Assembly (NCBI GenBank): GCA_024752435.1
Contig: CP103024.1
Location: forward strand, 1,302,001-1,366,000
DNA from: Allantophomopsis cytisporea
Taxonomy: Eukaryota; Ascomycota; Leotiomycetes; Phacidiales; Phacidiaceae
DNA length: 64,000 nucleotides
Direction: 5' to 3'
Under the pieces are notes generated by a model. That model ran no database searches. It saw only the letters and a list, made by a program, of their open reading frames with translations, and was not told where the DNA came from. Numbering within the stretch: position 1 is the stretch's first letter; every line of letters begins with the position of its first letter. The position numbers were made by a program, and so were the translations under genes. Below, one piece after another: positions 25,913 through 37,478 of the stretch.

Positions 25913-27335
25913 ATGCAGGTCCCTCTCATTCGCCTGCAATGCGGCGTCAATAGCTATGACTGGGGCAAAGTGGGCAAGGATTCGGCTGCCGCCAGATTCG
26001 CAGCTGCAACGCCCTCCGATGATCTCATCATTGAAGACGACAAGCCATACGCAGAGGTTCGTCCACTGTAAAATATACCACATCATCACACTGAGAATAA
26101 TGCTCACATCTCTATAGTTATGGATGGGCACACATCCCTCAAATCCCTCAAAAGACGTCCATACGAAACGAACCCTCCTCGACCTGGTACAAGACAACCA
26201 AGCTTTACTGTCACCAGAAATCAGCGAACGATATGGCCATAAGCTCCCATTCCTTTTCAAGGTCCTCTCCATTCGCAAAGCCTTGAGCATTCAAGCACAT
26301 CCAAACAAACAGCTCGCCGAAAAATTACACAAGAATGACAGCAAGAATTACCCCGATGATAACCATAAGCCAGAGATGACTATTGCAATCACACCCTTCG
26401 ATGGCTTCTGTGGTTTCAGACCACTCGCAGAAATTTCACACTTCCTCTCTACTATACCTACTCTCCGAAAATTGGTTGGAGATTCCGAGGCTTCAGAATT
26501 CCAGTCTGCCATAAAAGGCCAAGAGACGACTGATAACAAGGAGGTTGAGGAAAAGAACAAGAAAGCCCTGCAGAAGGCATTCGATAGCTTGATGAATTCA
26601 ACAAGCGAGGAGATCGAAGCTGCGTCAAAAGAACTGATCGCATCAGCGAAGAAGGACGGAGAAGAGTTCGCAGGTTCAGGCGGACCTTCAAATGGAGGAC
26701 AAGAACTGGCTGATCTCGTCTTGCGACTTGATGGTCAATATCCGGCCGATATTGGTCTCTTCGTGATGTTCTTCCTGAACTACATCAACTTGGATGTTGG
26801 AGAGGCGATGTTCTTGAAGGCGGATGATATCCACGCCTACTTGAGCGGAGACATCATTGAATGCATGGCTTCATCCGACAATGTCGTACGTGCCGGCTTT
26901 ACGCCAAAGTTCAAGGACATCAAAACTCTCACTAGCATGTTGACATACAACTATGCGCCGATCTCAGAACAGAAGATGCACCCAGTTGACTACCCATATG
27001 TCGCATTTAACGCCTCCGCCTACTCGTCGGGGTCCGCCGCGATTCTCTACGATCCACCAATTGAAGAATTCAGTGTGGTCAAAACTGACTTGAAGAAGAA
27101 GGGTGCAAAGGCAACATTCGAAGGTATCGCTGGACCGAGTATCTTCATTTGTACATCAGGAAATGGCTATATCAGTGTCGGGCCAAAGGTTGAGGAGATC
27201 AAGCCAGGTTATGTATACTTCGTGGGTGCAACTGCGGAGGTCGTACTTGAGAGTGGGGATGAGGAATTAACGACATTTAAGGCATTCTGCGAACTGGAAG
27301 GCAAGGAAGATGCAGGGGGTAAAGAGAAGCTATAA
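25913..27335 (+). CDS. PMI40: Mannose-6-phosphate isomerase, type I
   Basis: Two exons (25913-26056, 26118-27335) give 453 residues, normal for fungal type I enzymes. The zinc site can be read: [16 protein letters not shown] (Gln and His ligands), [20 protein letters not shown] (Glu ligand) and [20 protein letters not shown] (His ligand), followed by [16 protein letters not shown] with the active-site Arg. The start [19 protein letters not shown] is the usual N-terminus. The enzyme interconverts fructose-6-phosphate and mannose-6-phosphate, feeding GDP-mannose for protein mannosylation and cell-wall mannan. The 61-nt intron uses a weak GTTCGT donor, but it restores [15 protein letters not shown] across the junction. 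Confidence 0.95.
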
Positions 27336-28163
27336 AAAACATCATGAATTCTCTTTCCGTTTTTCCAATTCTTTCGTCAGTAATCACTACACTTCAGACA
27401 TGATCATGTTTTGTAGCATAATAGACACGATTTCTATTGCGTCACCAATCCATGTGCCCATAATCATAAATCAATTGAAGATGGTTCGAGTACGGCCGCA
27501 AAAACGGGCACTCAGACATGTTCTCGTCGGCCATTGAAAAAGAAATTAGAGTCGCTCGAAAGAGGCCGAGGGGCACCAGGTCGTGTCGCGTGATACGGAA
27601 AGCTTCACACACGAATTCAGCCTACGGGTGGTGGCTTCAAGAAGACATTCTTTACCTTAGTCAAAGAATGTTCACTGAATGTTCACTGATATGCTATCGC
27701 AAGGCTGTTCGACTAGCCCACCAATCCTCGCCCTCCCCGCCGCCCGTCAGCGGACCCGAATTCCAAGTCGAGGACTAGCGCCCCGTCTTCCTTATCGCGA
27801 GGCTGACAGCTCGCGGAGACGAATGAACCTGGCCAGAACAAAGTTTATCGTATGGGAAGGGGACATGGCCCATCTCCGAGCTGTGTCTTTGGTAGGAGCA
27901 AGCCGTGCGGGATGAATATCTTATCTCCACCACCCCTTCGCTGGCCGTTAGATGATTTCTTTTCTTGATGCTGACCCCATTTTCCCTGGCCTCTGCTGCA
28001 ATAGAAATGTTTCCTGTTCGCTCCTTATCTCTTTCTCCCTCTTAGTTATCTATAATAAAAAGTCATATATTTATATGTATCTCCACATATTCCTTCCCTC
28101 TTCGCACTCTCTCCCCTCCTGGTGATTCGCCCTTTCTGCTATTTGCTGCCGAAGTCACACAAC
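27336..28163. other. Spacer without a supported gene
   Basis: About 830 bp from the isomerase stop to the permease ATG, ending in a C/T-rich leader with TATA-like DNA near 28060. The short frames within it have no recognisable domain. Confidence 0.5.
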
Positions 28164-30004
28164 ATGCCCGATACTATTGAGGAACCCCGCAATCCCGCCA
28201 CTGCTGCCTCGGTCATTGAGCAGGATGCGGATCGCTTGGGTGACTTTGGATATGAGCAGGAACTGCGTCGCGACTGGGGTCTCATGCACAATTTTGGAAT
28301 TTCTTTTTCTATCATTGTAGGTATTCCGCACACGACTTTTCTCATTTACGGATGCTGATGTTGTATAGAGTGTGATTACGGGTATTACGACTCTTTTCCA
28401 ATATGGACTTACGACGGGAGGACCGGTAAGCATATCAAGTGTCAAGCGTTCAAGTGAGGGAAACTAACTTGCGATGTCGTAGGGAGTTATGGTCTGGGGA
28501 TGGGTCGTGGTATCTTTCTTCACCTTCATCGTTGCCCTTGGAATGGCTGAGATTGTGTCTGCTATTCCTACAAGTGGAGGTCCTTATTTCTGGGCTGCTA
28601 TCTTGGCCCCTCCAAAGCATTCTGCATTTGCTTCATGGATTACTGGATGGTATTTACGACGCAGTCTTCAAGAGTTATGAGACCTTTGGCTGACACATCT
28701 GCAGGTTCAACTTCCTCGGTCAAGTCGCCGTCACCACTGGTATCACCTTCGGTCTCGCTGGCCTCATCTCAACTACCGCAACAGTAAAGTCGAGCTATGA
28801 GCCAACGGCTGGAAAGACGATTGGAATACATGCTGCACTTCTCATCTCCCACGGAACTATCAACACTTTCGGTGTGCATATCCTCCGATATCTTAACAAC
28901 ACCTCCATTCTCCTCCATTCAGTTGGAGTGACCGCTCTTGCAATTGCCATGCTCGCAAAAGCACCAACTCACCAGAGCGCCAAGGAAGTCTTTGCAACAT
29001 TCTACGATGGAACGGGCGACCCAGGCTGGAGTGTTCGTGCCTCCCCGGCCTACGTTGCCTGCATTGGTATTCTCATGAGTCAATACACAATCACTGGCTT
29101 CGATGCTTCTGCTCATCTCTCCGAGGAAACTAGAAATGCCTCTTGGAGTGCTCCCCTTGGAGTCATCATGAGTGTAGGCTGCTCAGCCCTCTTCGGATTC
29201 TTCGTATTGCTGTCCTTCCTTTTCAGCATGCAGAACTTCCAGGATACTGTCAACAGTGACTATGCGCAGCCAGTCCTGCAGATTTTGGTAGACATCTTCG
29301 GTGATGACGGAGCTATCGTACTCATGTGTCTGATCATGATCTGCGTCTGGCATTGCGGCTTGTTCTCCATGACCTCCAACAGCCGCATGATGTTCGGATT
29401 TGCCAGAGATCGTGGTATCCCCCATTTCTTTCACAAAGTCGATGCGAAGTTCCAGAGCCCCATCCGAACAGGTATTTCCACCCCCCTCATCACAATAGCC
29501 CCAATCTAACAAGCACAAGTCTGGCTCGCAGCCTTCCTCTCCTTCTGCCTCGCCCTCCCCTCTCTCGGCTCCTCCGTCGCCTTCTCAGCCGCCACCTCCA
29601 TCGCCACCATCGGCCTGTACATCTCATACGGCATCCCAATCCTCATCGGCGTGCTCTACCCCCACAACTTCGTCAAAGGCCCTTTCAACCTCCGCTGGGC
29701 CTCCCGCCCCATCGGCATCATCGGCTGCCTCTGGATCGGCTTCATAACCGTCGTCTTCTGCCTGCCCGAAGCCAACCCGGTCACATCGCAGACCCTCAAC
29801 TACACCGTCGTCGCCGTCGGCATCATCTTGGTCTTTGCGCTCGGCAGCTGGGTCACCTGGGCCCATAGGTGGTTCGTCGGCCCCATCAAGGAAATCGAGG
29901 CGGAGAGACAGGGTATTGATATCTCCGAGCCTGGTGCTTATGAGAAGGCCGTTGCTGAGGGGAAGGTCAAGGGCATTTCGTCGGACGATAAGACGGTGCT
30001 TTAA
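28164..30004 (+). CDS. APC-superfamily amino-acid/GABA/choline permease
   Basis: Five exons (28164-28316, 28369-28425, 28483-28649, 28705-29471, 29520-30004) give 542 residues with about 12 membrane spans. The layout of the fungal Uga4/Hnm1 permease branch is clear: LMHNFGISFSIISVITGITT, TTGGPGVMVWGWVVVSFFTF, AEIVSAIPTSGGPYFWAA, DASAHLSEETRNA in the middle, and SNSRMMFGFARDRGIPH before the later spans. Members import GABA, other amino acids, choline or polyamines at the plasma membrane; the substrate is not decidable here. All five exons join in frame. Two introns use GTATTT donors. Exon 5 is much more GC-rich at third positions than the earlier exons. Confidence 0.93.
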
Positions 30005-31333
30005 TTGTGGATTTTGTATAGATTAGTTTTTTATAGAGAAAAGTCTTAATGTTCGAGCTAGAAACTTGCTACTTGATTGTGCTCTGCTGAACTCTGTTTG
30101 GCTTCTGAAATATCTGGGTGAAGCTATGTTGAGTGGATTCGTTGGATGTTTCTTGAGAGTGAGTCATGCTGAGTTTATCTTGTTACTCTTTTTGGATGTG
30201 CTTCTTGATGAGAGACGGACTTAATCCTCCGGTAGAATGGTATGTCCGTCTATGTACGCACATCAAATCATCATAACAAAGCATTCAGCCGCTGGGCCAA
30301 CGTTGTTGTCAGAAGGACTTGGTGATGTGCAGGCAGGGCTTGAAGCGATTCGTTTCATGTCAATGCAAGTCATAGGCTGAATCGGCACAAACTGCATGAC
30401 TCACGTAAATCACCATTGAGGAGTCACAGATGTTGGAGGCGTTCTCAATGATAAGACGCGTAGTCGTGTCTTACTCACGGTTGTGGGTTTAGTTTACTGA
30501 TGATGACTAGTAAGGAGCTCCCAAGCTCTCAAGCTGTCCGAGTATCGTAGCCAACCATATGTAGCTTTGTAGGTAGGTATGTACATATATACACATATCT
30601 TGGGTATTTTGTTGTTCCTGGTGCCTCGGTACTACAAGTAGCCAGGTACAATAGTCAGTTTCCCCACTGCGAAACAAGCCTTCCTAACAATGCTAGCTCG
30701 GTTGATTATGTAATGATGCAAATTCCATGCAATTTTGCCTTTTCTGCCGGGAATCGCCCATGGAATTAGCATGGAAAGTCGAGCAGAAACACCAGGAATC
30801 TTTACGCTATGGCACTGCACGGTACTTGGCCATAGTTTGACTTTTTGACATTTCAAAATCGAGTACTCATGCCCCGCCATGTTGCATTGCTTTATGGGGT
30901 GATCCGCTTCAACGGAGACTTGTTCCTCCATGCAAGTGTCGGTGCTGCTGTACAGACTGCTCGAACTTTCCAACCAAATCCCCATTTGATCCCGTTTAAA
31001 CCACCTCATCTCCTGATTTATAAAGAAGAGAGACACCGTGTACTCGGAGGGTTTCCCACACTATACTCATAGGGGCACCTCTTGTTGGCCAAAGCTATGC
31101 AGTTGTACACGCATCTCCACAGCGATGTGGGGTTCCATGCTTTTGCTTAACAATCAGATCTGAAAATCCACACTTACTATCACTGACGTCTGCACCTAGC
31201 TTAAATCCGAAGAGACCCTTTTGGTACTTATACTCCGATACTGCCTTTTTTTTCAATTTCGCATTCTCTTCCCAATACCTCCATTGAATTCACTTTATAC
31301 CCGAATATCATAGTAAAGAAAATTCATATCACA
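30005..31333. other. Spacer without a supported gene
   Basis: 1.3 kb of AT-rich DNA between two genes on the same strand. The minus-strand frame 30632-31036 shows no domain. GTAGGTAGGTATG occurs near 30570. Confidence 0.5.
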
Positions 31334-32748
31334 ATGTCTGTTAGATACCAATCCGAGAGCGCCGATGCCTCCAAGCTCGGAGAGCCAATTCCATTTTCCT
31401 TCTCCGGTAGAAGTGCCCCAAACAGATTTTTGAAGGGTGCCATGACCGAGCGTCTTTCTTCCTGGGATCCAGTCAACCTGAAGGCTCGCGGTATCCCATC
31501 CAAGAACCTCGTCAACGTCTACAAGAGATGGGGTGAGGGTGCTATTGGTCTCATCTTGACTGGAAATGTCTTGATCGAGTACGACCACCTGGAGGCCATG
31601 GGTAACCCAATCGTCCCTCGAGAAGCTGGCTTTGAGGGCGAAAGATTCGAGAGATTCAAGGAGATGGCCACTGCTGGAAAGGCCCACGGTTGCTTGATGG
31701 TTGCCCAGGTTTCTCACCCAGGTCGTCAGGTCGACAGCAGAATCCAGAAGCATCCTATCTCTGCCTCTGATATTCAGCTTGAGGGTAAGTCTTAATCGCC
31801 ACCAATTTTTTTCCTTTCAAAAAAAAAAACGACTTCTTTTATATATGCATGGATGCTAACTATCTTGCAGGTAATGTTATGGGCATGACCTTCGAAAAGC
31901 CACGTGCCGCCACACAGGAAGATATTGACGGCCTTGTCGACAAGTTTGCCCATGCTGCTGAGTACCTCGAGAAGGCTGGTTACGACGGAGTTGAGCTCCA
32001 CAGTGCTCACGGTTACCTCCTCGCTCAATTCCTTTCCCAGACCACCAACAAGCGAACCGACAAGTACGGAGGCTCCCTCGAGAACAGGTTCAGAATTATC
32101 CAGGAAATTGCTGCTGAGATCAAGAAGCGTACCTCTCCATCTTTCATCCTCGGTATCAAGATCAACTCCGTTGAGTTCCAGGAAGGTGGTTTCACCCCAG
32201 AGGAAGCTACAGGACTCTGCCAGCTCCTTGAGGCTTCCGAGTTCGATTTCGTTGAGCTTTCCGGTGGAACCTACGAGTCTCTTGCTTTCTCCCACAAGCG
32301 CGAGTCTACTAAGAAGCGTGAGAGCTTCTTCCTCGACTTCGCTGAGGAAATTGTCAAGCCATTGACCAAGACCAAGACCTACGTTACTGGCGGTTTCAAG
32401 ACCGTTGGTGCTATGGTCAATGCTCTTAATACCGTAGATGGTGTTGGTCTTGGACGTCCTCTTTGCCAGGAGCCATTCTTGTGCAAGGACATTCTTGAGG
32501 GCAAGGTGACTGGTGCTATCAAGATGGCCATTGACGACAACGACTTCGGTATCAGCGTCGCCGCAGCCGGTGCTCAGATCACTCAGATCGGCAAGGACCA
32601 CCAGCCAATTGACCTTTCCGTGAAGGAGAACGTTGAATCATTTGTGAAGGACTTGGAGGCTTGGGCTGCCAAAATGGGCGCCGACAAGGAGTACAAGGAG
32701 TATGGGTTCGCCGATATTTCTGCCCAGGCCGTTCCATATCTCTCCTAG
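31334..32748 (+). CDS. Old-yellow-enzyme-type NADH:flavin oxidoreductase
   Basis: Two exons (31334-31784, 31871-32748) give 442 residues. The FMN barrel signatures are present: APNRFLKGAMTERLSSWDP, VAQVSHPGRQVDSRI, YDGVELHSAHGYLLAQFLSQ, DKYGGSLENRFRII, VTGGFKTVGAMVNA and GVGLGRPLCQEP. The family reduces activated alkenes with NAD(P)H using FMN; the physiological substrate is unknown. The HSAHGYLLAQFLS form is typical of the bacterial-type (YqjM/NADH oxidase-like) branch rather than classical yeast OYE. Codon use is biased to a small set (AAG, GAG, ACC, CTC), suggesting good expression. The 86-nt intron carries an A-run near its middle. Confidence 0.94.
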
Positions 32749-33301
32749 AGTTCTGAACAACGCTTCATGGATGATGAAATTCTGGAGAGATTTGATTTTA
32801 TTTGATTTAGCGTTTAGATCAATCTAGATTCTTCAACATGACAAAGTTGAAATAGAGTACACTTTTGTATGTGAAAAACCAATTGTGATGATACCCCAAA
32901 CAACCAGGGAAGACGATTGATCTTCGAACTAAAGGCTCATATCTGGTTAAATGCAAAATATACCCAACCTTATATTCCTGCTAAAGGTTATATTAATTAC
33001 AAATCCGAAAACGGCATATATTATTCTCCATAGCACCGAGAGATCTCCGAGCACGTGATACGCATAATGTCGGAGAAACCTGAGGATGCCGACGGATTAG
33101 ATCATTCTTCGCAATGCTGACAGAATCCGTGTCATGCCAATGCGCGCTGATTTGTGAGGAGCGACACTCGGAATATATTCCACCTGCCCGTACCACCCGC
33201 TCTCCTCACAAGAAATCCCCCACCTATACCAATTTCAACATTTTTTCTGTATATATGTAATAGTACGCTTTCTCAATCTTTCATATAGTTGTTTCGCAAA
33301 A
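32749..33301. other. Spacer between oxidoreductase and RIB1 genes
   Basis: About 550 bp holding the 3' flank of one gene and the T/C-rich leader of the next. Nothing else is recognised. Confidence 0.5.
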
Positions 33302-34449
33302 ATGCCCGACTTCCAAGATACCAAAGATGAACAAACTCCTCAATTACCGCCTCACCACTCTCCACGTCCAGTCCCGGTCTCGCGGACCTTCTCCGAATTC
33401 GACCTGAATAATGGACATTTATCAGCAATTCCCAATAACCTCCAGCAGATTTCTACCCCCGATGAACAACTGCCTGGACTTGTGAGTCCTGCATTCACAC
33501 CTCCAAGTACTCCAGGAGCAGGAACACCAGCTTTACACAGCGAACCACGAGGCGTACCTGTTGACAGCAGCACCAGCGATGGCGGATGTGGCTCGAGGAA
33601 GCCCAAACTGCTCGAGAAATTACCAGAAGTCAATTGCGTGGTGCGCGCACGAATCCCCACCACTACTGGTGCTGAAATGTTCCTTCATCTCTATACGAAC
33701 AATATCGACAAGAAAGAACATCTCGCTATTGTCTTTGGAAATACGATTCGTAGCCAGAGTTTGGATGCCGTGAGGGAGGGAGAGACAGAAATGGACAGGC
33801 TGATCAGAGGTGCTTATACGGGCAGATTATATCCTGGACGCACTGCGAGTCAGATGCCAGCTGCTTCGTCCAACGCTGCGACTGGTGGTGATCCACCACT
33901 GGTTAGAATTCATTCCGAATGTTACACAGGTGAGACAGTTTGGAGTGCCCGCTGCGATTGCGGAGAGCAATTAGATGAGGCAGCTAGGCTTATGTCTTTA
34001 CCCGGATCGAAAGGTGGAGTCATTGTTTATCTACGACAAGAAGGAAGAGGAATTGGACTTGGAGAGAAATTGAAGGCATATAATCTTCAGGATTTAGGGA
34101 AGGACACTGTGGAAGCCAATCTTTTGCTTAGACATCCGGCAGATGCCAGAAGTTATGGTCTTGCGACTGCGATTTTGTGCGATTTAGGACAGCACGAGGT
34201 TAGATTGTTGACCAACAACCCTGATAAAATCCGAGCTGTGGAGGGACCAGAAAGAGAAGTAAAAGTTACAGAGAGAGTTGCTATGATACCATTGGCTTGG
34301 AGAGGAAAGGGTGGCATTCGCAGTGATGAGGTCGGGGGTTATTTGAAAACAAAGGTATGTAACGATATTACAAGAGAATTTGGGATTATATTGACTCCAA
34401 CTAGATTGAGAAAATGGGCCACATGTTGCAGATGGGAGAACTTGCTTGA
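33302..34449 (+). CDS. RIB1: GTP cyclohydrolase II (riboflavin biosynthesis)
   Basis: Two exons (33302-34354, 34405-34449) give 365 residues. The first 100 or so residues are Pro/Ser-rich and probably disordered. The catalytic core follows: [20 protein letters not shown] with the zinc cysteines, [43 protein letters not shown] and [19 protein letters not shown]. The enzyme opens the imidazole ring of GTP, releasing formate and diphosphate, as the first step of riboflavin synthesis. I add a 50-nt intron because splicing restores the family C-terminus ([19 protein letters not shown]); the unspliced frame happens to stay open to 34459 with an unrelated tail. Confidence 0.94.
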
Positions 34450-35383
34450 AAGTTTCTGAAGGCAGTTTGATAAACCTGTAACGCTCAGGGACGAGTAAGA
34501 GCACGAATCGCGATGGTAGAAATCCTGATCGAGCGGCAAGATATATTACCGAAGCCTTAATCTGCCCAGATTGAGGAGTCCGAAGGCTCTTCGCATTGTT
34601 ACCACAGGGCGTGATATGCGCACCAGTTCAAGAGCGTGCATTCCGAAACCCACGAGATGCATCTTATTGTGCATAAGCTTCGGACCGTGCCCGGAGAAGG
34701 CGGACAAATGCATCAATGCATCATCGACTGGTTCATTAGCTTAGAAGGCATAAAGAGACAGTGATGTCCATATCAAAAGTTACAAATGGAAAGGGATTCT
34801 ACCTTGTGTATAAACGTAATACCATGCTCTATATGCGCGAATTGGGATACCCTGCGCTACATCTATGTAGTAACGACTGGAATTCAGACGGCATCTGTGG
34901 TGTGTGACCTTCAGACATTCGTGGTGGCATTACAGGGTCTGACCTTTGGTTGATCGTCACTCTGAAACATCTGTAAGTCACATTCCGTCAATTTCACATT
35001 ATGCATTTTGTCAGATCACCGTAGGGATCATTTGGACTTCAATGCTTTATTTTTGATAAACCTTCATTGATTGCTTTGAAGTGGGTGGTGGCTAGAGGAC
35101 CGACTATCCTCATTCCATTTTGCCCTTTCTCTTGAGTAGGCACATGGCTGGCTTCATTTTCATTGCACAGCATATGGGTTTATTCTATCAATATTGTTCT
35201 TTTCTCAGTATGCTCCGCTGGCCGTGATGCATATATGAGTTTATCGTTCTTGTTTTATACCTAATCTACAAAAAACCACGTTTGGGAAAGACGGGCGGGC
35301 TGGCATTTTGTCACAAAGTGTTATATTTGCAGAGCAGAAAACACCAAGACCGAAGCAGGCTTTAAGCAAACAAACATTGATAA
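34450..35383. other. Spacer without a supported gene
   Basis: About 930 bp of AT-rich DNA upstream of the Ser/Ala/Gln-rich membrane protein. No recognisable feature. Confidence 0.5.
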
Positions 35384-37144
35384 ATGAGGGCAAGAATAAG
35401 TCTGGGGACCACAGGTCAACTGTTATTTCTACTGCTGGTCTACAACAATGTAGCATCGGCGACCCATGATGTGGGCCTCATCGCAGCCTTGGCCATAGAC
35501 ACGGCGTTTACTCGAACAACTTCCTCGCCACTCATAACTGGCGCCCCTCATTACCAGGAAGACACTATATTCCGCCGCCAGAACCTAGATTGCGATTCGT
35601 CTGTATCTGCCGCATCGTCCGCCGCATCAAGAAGCGCTTCTGCGGCTATTCAGCAAGCAACATTGTCCGCTCAACAGTCCATAGACGCTGCGTCCCGTTC
35701 TATCACGCAGGCTCAACAGTCCGCAGCTCAATCAGCCTCTCAAGCGATCCAACAAGCCCAACAAAGCGCAAGCCAGGCCAGTCAATCTGCAGCTCAAGCC
35801 GTGAACTCAGCAAACTCAGTGGTATCCAGTGTGCAGAGCTCTGCATCTCAAGCAATTGCATCCGCTACATCTGCTCAGCACGCCGCACAGCAAAGTGCGA
35901 GCAGCGCTGTGTTACAGGCTGGAGCTGCCGTGGCCGCTGCTACCGGTAGCGCTGCTGCTGCTGGATCGTCGTTCTTGATTGCTGCGGCTAAGGCAACCCA
36001 GGGTGCTCAAGAAAGTGCGAGTGCTGCGAATGCTGCTGCTCAGTCTCAGATTGCGGCTGCTGGTCAGCAAGTTACTGCTAGCCAAGTAGCCGCTGTCACT
36101 GCTACACAAGCTGCTGTGGCTATCGTTGGCTCAGTGATAGCCTCTTCTTTGCTGTCTATTCTCATCTACTTCCTCATTGCTAGGCATCGACAACGGGCTG
36201 CGGAGAAGCGATCTAGAGGCACGAGCGAATATCAATATGATGATTCACGGAAGCCACCTCCTCCTGAGAAGGCTCCTGCTATGGTGACAGAGCAGGGAAA
36301 GACTCCTGAGACACAAAAGAAAATATCAGTGCCCCAGGCCCAGACACAAGCCCTCCAAGCACCCGTGGAGAGGTATTCACTGTTTCCCATCCCGGAACCC
36401 CCGAAGGAGCCACCGAGAGCATCGGTGCTGAAGCGAACCTCTTTATTTTGGAATTCCAGAAAGCCTCCTCCAGCGCCCACATTAGGGAGTTGGCTCAGGA
36501 CCCAGGAAGTTAGTCCTTTCAATGTTGGTGGCTTAGATCTCAGTCGGAATGACAGTGTCAAGAGTATAATAAGGAAACCAGTTTCCTCCGAAAAGGCTTC
36601 AGTCGTGAACGCGGATGACGGCGAGGCAAATCCCACAGATATGAACGGAGATGGGCGAGAGTCTGGAAGATTGAAGGGGATGGAGAATTTTAGATGGACA
36701 AATGAAAGCGTACATTCTCGCGAGGAGGTGAAGGCTTTCAAATCTCCTCAGGAGGCAAGCTCTGCTGCAACGACCAATTTTTCGCAAGCTACCACCAATG
36801 TTGCCGCTCCTATTCCTATCTTGCCTCGGCCTGGAACAGCTGAGTGGATGAAAGTACAATCTGTACATAGCTCTTCATCATCATCCATTGACGGGCAAGT
36901 TGGGATTGCGGGTACTTTTGGTAAGGCTACTATAACAGGACTCCCACGAAATCCTAAAATGGGTTTGCCAAATCGACCTGGCCCATCGGAATCAAAAGGC
37001 TTCTTTGGCAGGTATGATAAGGAGATTCAAGGTACTTATGAGGAGAGGCTTGGATTGAGGAGTGCAGAGATGAAACGAAATAGTAATTTGAACCGAGAAG
37101 GGGGTCCAAGTAGGAGAACTGGGACCCCAGGGAAAGCTATTTAG
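35384..37144 (+). CDS. Secreted-type single-pass Ser/Ala/Gln-rich membrane protein
   Basis: A single 586-residue exon. Residues 1-26 form a signal peptide (hydrophobic core LLFLLLVY, cleavage expected near VASA). Residues 71-240 are almost entirely Ser, Ala and Gln in an irregular SAxQAxQSA pattern, predicted to be helical and coiled, with one Cys at position 70. A single membrane span covers about 244-266 (AVAIVGSVIASSLLSILIYF), followed by a basic stop (ARHRQRAAEKR) and a 320-residue Pro/Ser-rich cytosolic tail. The architecture resembles fungal wall-stress sensors of the Wsc/Mid2 type (extracellular Ser-rich stalk, one TM, signalling tail), but I see no WSC domain. The function is unknown; sensor or adhesin roles are inference. 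Confidence 0.8.
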   Translation: MRARISLGTTGQLLFLLLVYNNVASATHDVGLIAALAIDTAFTRTTSSPLITGAPHYQEDTIFRRQNLDCDSSVSAASSAASRSASAAIQQATLSAQQSIDAASRSITQAQQSAAQSASQAIQQAQQSASQASQSAAQAVNSANSVVSSVQSSASQAIASATSAQHAAQQSASSAVLQAGAAVAAATGSAAAAGSSFLIAAAKATQGAQESASAANAAAQSQIAAAGQQVTASQVAAVTATQAAVAIVGSVIASSLLSILIYFLIARHRQRAAEKRSRGTSEYQYDDSRKPPPPEKAPAMVTEQGKTPETQKKISVPQAQTQALQAPVERYSLFPIPEPPKEPPRASVLKRTSLFWNSRKPPPAPTLGSWLRTQEVSPFNVGGLDLSRNDSVKSIIRKPVSSEKASVVNADDGEANPTDMNGDGRESGRLKGMENFRWTNESVHSREEVKAFKSPQEASSAATTNFSQATTNVAAPIPILPRPGTAEWMKVQSVHSSSSSSIDGQVGIAGTFGKATITGLPRNPKMGLPNRPGPSESKGFFGRYDKEIQGTYEERLGLRSAEMKRNSNLNREGGPSRRTGTPGKAI

Positions 37145-37441
37145 ATAATATGGATGTGGTATCAAGAGAGATATAATCGTCTCGCCAATGAATTAATTTT
37201 TCTTCTTCTCATCTGTTAAAACCATGTCTCAGGTCCTTTTTTTGGGGTTGATATTTTGTCAAAAATAAGTACACGTGCCCTATGGCTCAATTGAATCGCC
37301 TACTTTGATGATTTTGTCTTCTGAATAAAATTTATGCTAATTATCACTACAAATAATCACACCTAATTCATAACAACGAACTGGAAAAGCTTAAACCAAA
37401 ATTTCGTAGAAGCACCGTCCTAACTAAGCAAAGCCCCGGCT

Positions 37442-37478
<37 letters not shown>

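Noticed and set aside
31792..32601. Minus-strand 269-codon frame across the oxidoreductase
   Set aside because: Antisense mirror of a strongly supported coding exon with biased codon use.
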